64,000 nt of DNA from DAISIK01 sp036822055 (GTDB lineage Bacteria > Verrucomicrobiota > Verrucomicrobiia > Opitutales > Puniceicoccaceae), in NCBI GenBank assembly GCA_036822055.1, contig DAISIK010000009.1:15690-79689 (forward strand), given 5' to 3'. Below the pieces are notes generated by a model. That model did no database searches. It saw nothing but the letters and a program-made list of their open reading frames with translations, and was not told the DNA's origin. The translations under genes were made by a program, and so were the position numbers. This document shows positions 16,377 through 23,106 of this stretch, in pieces. How positions within the stretch are numbered: position 1 is the stretch's first letter; every line of letters begins with the position of its first letter.

Positions 16377-17612
16377 ATGCAATTGTCTCGGCTTGTAATC
16401 ACCGGAGTGGGTCTGACTTCGCCAAACGGGAATTCGCTCACCGAATATCGGGAGAATCTCTTGGCTGGGCGGGCGAGGATCGGAATGATCGACCTCCGTT
16501 ACATGGGACCAACTCCGGCTGGAATCTGCGATTTTGATCCCTTGCTCTACCAGAAGAAGAAGGATTTGCGGGTGGGGACGAGGGCTGGAAGCGTCGCGAT
16601 TTATTGCGCCAATCAGGCATTGGAAGATGGAGGCTTGAAGATGGAAGCCCTCAATCCGCGGCGAGTCGGGGTGTATGTCGGAATCACCGAGCATGGGAAT
16701 GTTGAAACGGAAAACGAGGTCTACAACATCTCGAGATTCGACTACGAAACCAAGTTCTGGTCCCACCACCACAATCCCAGAACGGTGGCCAATAACCCAG
16801 CGGGGGAGATCACGGTAAACCTGGGCATCACTGGGCCGCACTATACCATTGGGGCGGCCTGTGCGGCGGGTAACGCCGGGTTGATCCAGGGTTGCCAGAT
16901 GCTTCAGCTAGGGGAAGTGGATTTGGCGATCGCCGGTGGGGTAAGCGAAAGTATCCGGAGTTTTGGGATCTTTGCCGGTTTTCGAAGCCAGGGGGCCCTC
17001 GCGCATCGCGAGAATCCCAACGAGGCGAGCCGTCCTTTCGATCGGGCTCGGAACGGAATCGTGGTGAGTGAAGGTGGCGGTCTCTTCCTCCTTGAGCGGC
17101 TCGAGACGGCCCTTGACCGCGGGGCGAGGATTTACGGCGAGATTACGGGTTACGCGATCAATTCTGATGCCAAGGACTTCGTTTTGCCCCTGCCGGAGAG
17201 GCAGGCCGAGTGCATGCAGGAGTGCCTGAATCGGGCCGGGATGGTGGCCGAGGACATCGACATCGTCAGCACCCACGCGACGGCCACCCCCCAGGGAGAC
17301 GCCCAGGAGTGCGAGGCGGTGCGGGCGGTTTTTGGCCAATCCAAGAAGACCCGGATCAACAACACCAAGAGCTATATTGGGCACACGATGGGGGCGGCGG
17401 GAGCTCTTGAGCTAGCGGGGAATCTTCCCTCCTTCGAGGATGGGATGGTTCACCCGACGATTAACGTCAGTGACCTGGATCCCCTCTGTGACCTCCCGGG
17501 TCTCGTTTTGAACAAAGCGGTTGACGCAGGGCAGGTGGATGCCATCTTAAATAATTCTTTCGGGATGCTCGGGATTAACTCGGCTCTCATTGTTAAACGC
17601 TTTCAGGAATGA
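16377..17612 (+). CDS. Beta-ketoacyl-ACP synthase (KAS II-like) of a lipid/polyene locus
   Basis: A 411-residue condensing enzyme with the complete Cys-His-His triad: Cys162 in IGAACAAGNAG, His300 in VSTHATATPQGD and His336 in NNTKSYIGHTMGAAG. It should catalyse decarboxylative condensation of malonyl-ACP with an acyl primer. The surroundings of the nucleophile (AACAAGNA rather than TACASG-type) differ from housekeeping FabF, and no other fab gene is nearby. Its stop overlaps the start of a dedicated acyl carrier protein by 4 bp (ATGA) and an FAD desaturase-like gene follows, so it looks like a specialised synthase rather than the general fatty-acid enzyme. Confidence 0.9.
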   Translation: MQLSRLVITGVGLTSPNGNSLTEYRENLLAGRARIGMIDLRYMGPTPAGICDFDPLLYQKKKDLRVGTRAGSVAIYCANQALEDGGLKMEALNPRRVGVYVGITEHGNVETENEVYNISRFDYETKFWSHHHNPRTVANNPAGEITVNLGITGPHYTIGAACAAGNAGLIQGCQMLQLGEVDLAIAGGVSESIRSFGIFAGFRSQGALAHRENPNEASRPFDRARNGIVVSEGGGLFLLERLETALDRGARIYGEITGYAINSDAKDFVLPLPERQAECMQECLNRAGMVAEDIDIVSTHATATPQGDAQECEAVRAVFGQSKKTRINNTKSYIGHTMGAAGALELAGNLPSFEDGMVHPTINVSDLDPLCDLPGLVLNKAVDAGQVDAILNNSFGMLGINSALIVKRFQE

Positions 17613-17872
17613 CCGAAGACCAGGTAAAACAAATCGTTCTCGACATCATCGCGGAAATCGCGCCAGACGAGGACCTCAGTGACGTAAAGCCCGAGGTGCG
17701 ACTGCGCGACCAGCTCGAACTGGACTCAATGGACTTTCTCGATATCGTGATGGAGTTGCGCAAGCAGCATGGAATCGAGGTTCCCGAGGAGGATTATCCG
17801 AAGCTGGCCTCCCTCGATAGCTGTGGGGAATACCTGACTCCGAAGTTTGCCGCCAAAGGTGTGGCGATCTAA
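17609..17872 (+). CDS. Acyl carrier protein
   Basis: An 87-residue acidic four-helix protein with the phosphopantetheine attachment Ser40 in LELDSMDFLDIVMEL, a slight variant of the usual DSLD motif. It is translationally coupled to the ketosynthase through a 4-bp overlap, so it is probably the carrier on which that enzyme builds its chain. The C-terminal tail after helix IV (GEYLTPKFAAKG) is a little longer than in housekeeping AcpP. Confidence 0.92.
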   Translation: MTEDQVKQIVLDIIAEIAPDEDLSDVKPEVRLRDQLELDSMDFLDIVMELRKQHGIEVPEEDYPKLASLDSCGEYLTPKFAAKGVAI

Positions 17873-17944
17873 AAAGTCGATCCCCGTATCCCCATGGGGA
17901 CTTGGCTCCTGCTGGCTGACGGAGGCAACCTCTGTTTTTGATTG

Positions 17945-19372
17945 ATGGTCGGGTCGCACCGCAGGGTGGAAGGTGGGCATTTCGACTGCATCGTAATCGG
18001 TGCCGGGATGTCGGGCCTGGCGGCTGGCATCCGGGTGGCGATGGCTGGTAAAAAGGTTTTGGTTCTCGAGAAGCACGAGGCGACCGGGGGACTGAATAGC
18101 TACTTTTTCAAAGAACGGCGCTACTTCGACGTCGGGCTGCATGCGATGACCAATTTTGTTCCCGCAGGCACCCGCGGGAGGCCTTTAACGAAGATCCTGA
18201 GGCAGCTCCGAATTCGCCACGAAGAGCTTAACCTGAGCGAGCAGGTGGGCTCGAAAATCGTTTTTCCCGGTGGAACCCTCAAGTTAAGCAACGGGATCGG
18301 GACACTCAAGCAGTCGGTGGCGGAGATCTTTCCAGGGGAGGCTGACCGATTTTCGAAGCTGGTGGAGCTGATCGAAGCGACGGATCCCTTTCAACTCGAG
18401 GATCCTCATCAAAGCGGGCGGGAGTTCCTGCGAGCCCGGTTGTCGAATCCTGAACTGGTCGAGATGCTGCTCTGTCCACTCTTCTTTTATGGGAGTTCGC
18501 GGACGGATGATATCGACCTCGACCAGCTTTTGATTCTGTTCAACGCGCTCTACATTGAGGGATTTGCGAGACCTTTGGGAGGCATCCGCGGTTTGCTTCA
18601 GCTCCTGGCGAAAAAGTTGAAGCAACTGGGGGGTGAGCGACGGATGCGGGCAGAAGTGGTGGCGCTCGAGACGAGCAACGGCGCGGTCAAGGAGGTCCAT
18701 CTGGCTACTGGCGAGCGGCTGACTGCGGATTGGATCCTTTCCTCGGTAGGGAGGCTGGAAACGGAACGCCTCCTCGGGGAAGCGAGGAATGAAAATGACT
18801 CTCTAGCCGGGAAGCTGGCTTTTTGTGAAACCCTTACGGTGCTCAACGGAGAGCCGGCTGAAATGGGGATTGATGCGACCATCGTCTTCTTCAGTACCGA
18901 GAGCCCGATGAGGTACCGCGACCCCGGGGCATTGGTTGATTTTTCGAGCGGAGTGGTTTGTTCGCCGAACAATTACCGCTACCCGGATGGAGAGAGGCTG
19001 GAGGAAGGGCTCTTTCGGGTGACCTCACTTGCGAGCTATCGAAGCTGGAAGGAGTTGGATGAAACCGGGTACCGGAAAGAGAAGGCGGCGGCCTATGAAG
19101 CGGTGATTGAGAATGCCTTGAAGATCGCCTTCCCGGGGGTTTCCCGGCGGACCTTCATGGAGGCAAGGGTAGCCGATGACATGTTTACTCCGCTCACGGT
19201 GGAACGGTACACCGGCCACATTGGTGGGGCGATCTACGGCTCGCCCGAAAAGGTGCGGGACGGTCTCTATCGATTTTCGAATCTGGTCCTGACCGGGACG
19301 GATCAAGGATTTTTAGGCATCACTGGAGCCATGTTGAGCGGCATCTCGATGGCTAATCGATATGTTGTCTAG
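17945..19372 (+). CDS. Phytoene desaturase/carotenoid isomerase-like FAD oxidoreductase
   Basis: A 475-residue flavoprotein. The N-terminal dinucleotide-binding motif is VIGAGMSGLAAGIRVAMAGKKVLVLEK, followed by the GGLNSYFF and FDVGLHAM stretches seen in CrtI/retinol-saturase-like proteins, and the C-terminus has the FAD-contact segment NLVLTGTDQGFLGITGAMLSG. Such enzymes desaturate, saturate or isomerise polyene chains. The gene starts 72 bp after the acyl carrier protein in the same direction, suggesting action on the ACP-bound or released product of the ketosynthase. The substrate is unknown; carotenoid genes are not present here. The last 60 bp overlap the 3' end of the opposing kinase-like gene. 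Confidence 0.85.
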   Translation: MVGSHRRVEGGHFDCIVIGAGMSGLAAGIRVAMAGKKVLVLEKHEATGGLNSYFFKERRYFDVGLHAMTNFVPAGTRGRPLTKILRQLRIRHEELNLSEQVGSKIVFPGGTLKLSNGIGTLKQSVAEIFPGEADRFSKLVELIEATDPFQLEDPHQSGREFLRARLSNPELVEMLLCPLFFYGSSRTDDIDLDQLLILFNALYIEGFARPLGGIRGLLQLLAKKLKQLGGERRMRAEVVALETSNGAVKEVHLATGERLTADWILSSVGRLETERLLGEARNENDSLAGKLAFCETLTVLNGEPAEMGIDATIVFFSTESPMRYRDPGALVDFSSGVVCSPNNYRYPDGERLEEGLFRVTSLASYRSWKELDETGYRKEKAAAYEAVIENALKIAFPGVSRRTFMEARVADDMFTPLTVERYTGHIGGAIYGSPEKVRDGLYRFSNLVLTGTDQGFLGITGAMLSGISMANRYVV

Positions 19373-19840
19373 TCGGGGATCGGCGCTTCCTTCGCGGGCA
19401 GAAGCCTCGGTTTCCTTGTGGCGGCCGCTGACGGGCTGAATATCTTCAAGGCGGAGGCCCTCCCCTGACTCGAGGATAGTGGCAAACTCAAAGTCGATGA
19501 GGCAGAACCGACCCAAGCGAGGTTGGTAGGTGACATTTCGAGCAAACCGATCCTCATGGCGCACCCCGTAGGTCTCCAGCTCATCGAAGAGCCTGGTCAA
19601 TCTTTCTTCGCTAATCTTATCAACAATGTTGCCGCAATTAGTGGTCACGAGGTAGAGGGATTCGGGTTCACTGTGGAGGACCTGGGGAACGAAGGGGCAC
19701 CCTTGTTCCTCAAGGTACTGGAGGACCCGGAGTTCGTTGTGGAACCGTTCTTTGGCTGACGGACCCCGGAAGGTTTTGTGTACCCGACCGTCGTAACCGA
19801 TTTTTACGGTGGCCTGTTTGGAATCTTTGACTTCCTGCAT
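19313..19840 (-). CDS. Minimal protein-kinase-fold (lipopolysaccharide kinase/RIO-like) protein
   Basis: A 175-residue protein with a compact kinase-like core: an N-lobe strand with Lys22 (VHKTFRG), helix C with RFHNELRVLQYL, a catalytic loop RHEDRFARNV (Asp97, Asn102) and a metal-binding LIDFEFA (Asp116). It resembles small Kdo-kinase/aminoglycoside-phosphotransferase-type enzymes and ends soon after the metal-binding Asp, so the usual C-lobe helices are missing. The last ~50 residues are low-complexity and the gene runs 60 bp into the opposing oxidoreductase gene. An upstream in-frame ATG at 19888 would collide with the glnII promoter, so the ATG at 19840 is chosen. Substrate unknown. Confidence 0.68.
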   Translation of the reverse strand: MQEVKDSKQATVKIGYDGRVHKTFRGPSAKERFHNELRVLQYLEEQGCPFVPQVLHSEPESLYLVTTNCGNIVDKISEERLTRLFDELETYGVRHEDRFARNVTYQPRLGRFCLIDFEFATILESGEGLRLEDIQPVSGRHKETEASAREGSADPRLDNISISHRDAAQHGSSDA

Positions 19841-19867
19841 TGTTGTGGCTTTAAAGTGGAATTGAGA

Positions 19868-19884
19868 TTGGCATGGTGCTAGCT
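19868..19884 (+). promoter_or_regulatory. Candidate sigma-54 promoter of glnII
   Basis: TTGGCATGGTGCTAGCT matches the sigma-54 consensus TGGCACG-N4-TTGCW at all but two informative positions and has GG (19870-19871) and GC (19882-19883) exactly ten bases apart. It lies 68 bp upstream of a glutamine synthetase gene, the textbook target of RpoN and NtrC. The sequence match is seen directly; function is inferred. Confidence 0.7.
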
Positions 19885-19890
19885 TCATAC

Positions 19891-19907
19891 ACTCTGTCCG
19901 TCAGAGT
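19891..19907. repeat. Inverted repeat at the presumed glnII transcription start
   Basis: ACTCTG and CAGAGT form perfect 6-bp arms around a 5-base loop. Given the -12 GC at 19882-19883, transcription would begin near 19895, inside this repeat. It could be an operator overlapping the start site or a 5' mRNA hairpin. No regulator can be named. Confidence 0.4.
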
Positions 19908-19952
19908 ACCTCATCTCGGCGGTACATCCTACACAACCAAACAAAATCAACG

Positions 19953-20963
19953 ATGCCAAAATACAAACTCGAGTACATCTGGCTCGACGGTTACACACCC
20001 GTCCCCAATCTACGCGGCAAGACCAAAATCGTGAGCGAAGCGCCAGCTTCAGTCGAAGACCTCCCCATGTGGGGCTTTGACGGGAGTTCCACCAAACAGG
20101 CTGATGGACACAGCTCCGATTGTATCTTGAAGCCCGTCGGTCTCTACCCCGATGCCTCACGGGAAAACGCGTTCATCGTAATGTGTGAAGTGATGCTCCC
20201 GGACGGTGAGCCCCACCCGTCAAATATGCGGGCCACCATCCTCGACGATCCAGACGCCTGGTTTGGATTTGAGCAGGAGTACTTTCTTTTCAAGGACGGT
20301 CGTCCCCTGGGATGGCCCGACAACGGATACCCGAATCCGCAAGGTGAATATTACACCGGGGTTGGTTATGCAAACGTCGGAGACATTGCACGGGAAATCG
20401 TGGAGGAGCACCTGGAGCTCTGTCTGGCGGCTGGAATCAATCACGAGGGTATCAATGCCGAAGTGGCCAAGGGCCAGTGGGAATTCCAGATTTTCGACAA
20501 AGGATCGAAAGCTTGTGCGGACGACATTTGGGTGGCTCGCTACATCCTCCAGCGCTTAACCGAACCTTACGGCGTGGACGTTCACTATCATTGCAAGCCC
20601 TTCCAGGGGGACTGGAATGGTTCTGGGATGCACTGTAACTTCTCGACGAAATTCATGCGCGAAGTCGGTGGCAAGGAATACTTCCTCAAGCTGATGGATG
20701 CCTTCGAGAAGTACCGCGATGAGCACATCGCGGCTTATGGTCCCGACAATCACCTTCGTTTGACAGGTCTGCATGAAACGCAGTCGATCGATATGTTCAG
20801 CTGGGGAATCGCTGACCGTGGCGCCTCGATCCGTGTGCCCCACAGCTTTGTCAACAGCGGGTATAAGGGTTACCTTGAGGATCGCAGGCCGAACTCCCAA
20901 GGTGATCCCTACCAGATCGCCTCGCGGATCCTGAAGACGATTGCCGAAGTGCCAACCACCTGA
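19953..20963 (+). CDS. glnII: Glutamine synthetase type II (eukaryotic-type)
   Basis: A 336-residue GSII enzyme, much shorter than GlnA type I (about 470). It shows the beta-grasp opening LEYIWLDGYTPVPNLRGKTK, the substrate-site WGFDGSSTKQA, the metal-binding FGFEQEYFLF, NGSGMHCNFS and the C-terminal RGASIRVPHSF and GYLEDRRPNS. It makes glutamine from glutamate, ammonia and ATP. GSII lacks the adenylylation tyrosine loop of GSI, so control is expected at transcription, which fits the sigma-54 site upstream. It is monocistronic, with its own terminator 28 bp after the stop. Confidence 0.96.
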   Translation: MPKYKLEYIWLDGYTPVPNLRGKTKIVSEAPASVEDLPMWGFDGSSTKQADGHSSDCILKPVGLYPDASRENAFIVMCEVMLPDGEPHPSNMRATILDDPDAWFGFEQEYFLFKDGRPLGWPDNGYPNPQGEYYTGVGYANVGDIAREIVEEHLELCLAAGINHEGINAEVAKGQWEFQIFDKGSKACADDIWVARYILQRLTEPYGVDVHYHCKPFQGDWNGSGMHCNFSTKFMREVGGKEYFLKLMDAFEKYRDEHIAAYGPDNHLRLTGLHETQSIDMFSWGIADRGASIRVPHSFVNSGYKGYLEDRRPNSQGDPYQIASRILKTIAEVPTT

Positions 20964-20990
20964 GTTGGGCTCAAGCTATTCGCTTTTTTC

Positions 20991-21028
20991 GAGGCGGCCT
21001 TTCCAGTTGGGGAGGCCGTCTTTTTTTT
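20991..21028 (+). terminator. Rho-independent terminator of glnII
   Basis: GAGGCGGCCT at 20991-21000 pairs with AGGCCGTCTT at 21013-21022 around a 12-base loop, followed by a run of eight T residues. It lies just after the glnII stop. Confidence 0.88.
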
Positions 21029-21088
21029 GAAATGCTGGAATGCTTTCTGAAAATCTGAAAAGCTGGTACGCTAAAGGGTTTTGGGGAG

Positions 21089-22063
21089 CTATTCTTCTTG
21101 GTTTTGTTGGAGGGTGGAGATGGCTTTGGAGATTCTTTCTTTGGCGCTCAGGCGCTCTATCCAGGCTGCCGGGATGGCGTCCTGGCCAAGACTAGCTCCG
21201 AGCCATGCGCCTACGATGGCAGCCCGTCCAGCGTTGTCGCCTCCCGAGCGAATGACGCGCAAAATGGTGTCAGCGAAATCCTCTGGGTTTTGAATAGCCA
21301 CCGCGAGGGCCGATGGAAAGCTGCTGATGAGGGGGCAAGACTGACCAAGTTGGCCGGTTGCTTCCTCTGGGGATAGGTGCTTGCGGGCAAAGGCGTCGGA
21401 AAAGCGTCTTTTCAGTTCGAGTCCAAAATTCGGGTCTTTAGCAGCCTCCTCCTCGACCCTGTGGAGGGCGCTGTGGAGGTCGATGCCCTGAAGCAGCTCC
21501 CGGAGGATCCGGGCATGGGTGATGACGTAAGCAACGGCTCGGGCATTGTTCTGGCGTACCCGAGTGGCAGCGGTAAGGGTGTCCACCCATTGAGGGTCCG
21601 AGAGGGTGAGAGCGACCACTGGAGCGATGCTAGTGATGGAGGCGAGCTGGTCGTCATCGGCACCTTGTTGAAAGTCGAAGGCTTCTCCGGGGTGAGTCTC
21701 GGCCCATTGGCGGTAGGTCTCGAGGGTCCCTCGGGTAGCGGAGTCGAGGTAGCCGGAGTAGTTTTGGGGATCCATCCGGGTGACGAAGGATTCTCCGAAG
21801 GCCACTGGATCGAAGGAGCCGGATTGAGCCACAGTCTCGAGCAGGACAAGGGCAGCGTCTCCGTAATGGGTCTGATCTCCGGGTTGTTTTCCGGCGTGGT
21901 AGTGGCCAGGGAGGGGCGCTTCAAAGCCTTTGATCCCGTCCGGATATTTGGCTTTAAGGTCCTCCAGGTTGTAGATCCAATGGGTCCCGAGAGCTGCCGC
22001 GTCGGCGACCAGGGCTCCCCAGATCATTCCTGAAATTCTTTGAGAGAGTAAAACTTGCTGCAT
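21089..22063 (-). CDS. ADP-ribosylglycohydrolase / J1-crystallin family protein
   Basis: A 324-residue all-helical protein of the DraG/ARH superfamily. The N-terminal GALVADAAALGTHWIYN and the C-terminal RSGGDNAGRAAIVGAWLGA are the family motifs that bind the two Mg ions in DraG-type enzymes. The central motif, usually TDDT, reads DQTHYGDAA, as in the crystallin-J1-like branch, so its substrate may not be ADP-ribosylarginine. It lies convergent with glnII; DraG regulates nitrogenase and glnB/amtB-linked processes in some bacteria, but no partner DraT is visible. Family call is good; reaction uncertain. Confidence 0.85.
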   Translation of the reverse strand: MQQVLLSQRISGMIWGALVADAAALGTHWIYNLEDLKAKYPDGIKGFEAPLPGHYHAGKQPGDQTHYGDAALVLLETVAQSGSFDPVAFGESFVTRMDPQNYSGYLDSATRGTLETYRQWAETHPGEAFDFQQGADDDQLASITSIAPVVALTLSDPQWVDTLTAATRVRQNNARAVAYVITHARILRELLQGIDLHSALHRVEEEAAKDPNFGLELKRRFSDAFARKHLSPEEATGQLGQSCPLISSFPSALAVAIQNPEDFADTILRVIRSGGDNAGRAAIVGAWLGASLGQDAIPAAWIERLSAKERISKAISTLQQNQEE

Positions 22064-22139
22064 TTGGTCAAAGGATAGTCGGGGTTGCCGGAGGTCAAAT
22101 CGTGGAGGCTAATGACAGGGCTTGGTGGAGAGTGGGTGC

Positions 22140-22994
22140 TTAGCACTGAGAAGGCAGGACCTGAGAGAAGAGTTCTGGAGCGGCAGTGTAGGTGCCGACC
22201 GGGGTAGCGGGGCCGGTCATGGTGATTTGAAACCGGGGTCCGATTTCAATGCCAATTTCCCCGCCGGGCATGACGACGGTGATCTGAGCGTCGCAGAGAC
22301 CGAGGCGGTGGGCGACGGCTGCGGCGGCGCTGCTGCTGCTGCCGGAGGCGAGGGTGTAGCCGGCACCGCGTTCCCAGATTTCGATCTTGATGGTGCGGCG
22401 ATCAATGACCTGGAGGAACTGGACGTTGGTCCGGTTGGGAAACACTGGATGGGTTTCGAGGCGGGGACCGAGGCGGCGGGTTTCTTCGGCGGTAACGACG
22501 TCCCGGTGGACAACACAGTGGGGGTTGCCAATGGTTGCCGCATTGAAGACGATCGGGTCCTCATCCAGAGTGAGGGTTTGGTTGAGGACTTCGCCGGAGA
22601 GGGTGGGCAAGGGAATGTCCCGAGCGTCGAAAGAGACCATCCCCATCTCGACCTGGATGGTCGACGCATCTGGCAGAACGGCGCAGCGAACGGTCCCGCC
22701 GATGGTCTCGACCTCGAAAGGTTGGTGGCCGACCTTCTTTTGATCAAAGAGGTAGCGGGCAAAGATCCGGAGCCCGTTCCCGCTTTTTTCAGCCTCGGAG
22801 CCGTCGGGATTGAAGATGCGGAGGGCGAAAGGAGCTTTTTGGGCGGGGAGGGGGCCGTAGAGAATGCCGTCGGAACCGAGGCCGAAATGGCGGTGGCATA
22901 TTTTACGAATGGTTTCCGGGAGGGGGAGAAAATCCTCGCGTGGTTTGAGGACGAGGTAATCGTTGCCGAGGGCGTGGTATTTAAAAAACTGCAC
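22140..22994 (-). CDS. dapF: DapF-like diaminopimelate epimerase homologue with both catalytic Cys replaced by Ser
   Basis: A 284-residue DapF-fold protein with a GTG start. The fold signatures are intact: HALGNDYLV, FNPDGSEAEKSGNGLR, IGNPHCVVHRD and WERGAGYTLASGSSSSAA. In canonical DapF these contain the two catalytic cysteines (xxCGNGxR and TxACGTG). Here both positions are serine, Ser71 (codon AGC) and Ser217 (codon TCC), at the numbering expected for the E. coli pair 73/217. Everything around them is conserved, so this is not a misread frame. Normal DapF converts LL- to meso-diaminopimelate for lysine and peptidoglycan. Whether this Ser/Ser form still epimerises, or acts on another substrate, cannot be told from sequence. 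Confidence 0.87.
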   Translation of the reverse strand: MQFFKYHALGNDYLVLKPREDFLPLPETIRKICHRHFGLGSDGILYGPLPAQKAPFALRIFNPDGSEAEKSGNGLRIFARYLFDQKKVGHQPFEVETIGGTVRCAVLPDASTIQVEMGMVSFDARDIPLPTLSGEVLNQTLTLDEDPIVFNAATIGNPHCVVHRDVVTAEETRRLGPRLETHPVFPNRTNVQFLQVIDRRTIKIEIWERGAGYTLASGSSSSAAAAVAHRLGLCDAQITVVMPGGEIGIEIGPRFQITMTGPATPVGTYTAAPELFSQVLPSQC

Positions 22995-23106
22995 GGGAAA
23001 ACTTCTGAGAACAACGGGGAAAGAAACAATCCCATAGTTGCTGCGGGTGGCCGAATCCTGCTGGCCGACTCTTGCGGGAGCGGAAAAACCTCCTCATGGT
23101 CTGGGA

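Noticed and set aside
19391..19480. Possible terminator between the desaturase-like and kinase-like genes
   Set aside because: The genes overlap, and no stem with a T-tract is present here.
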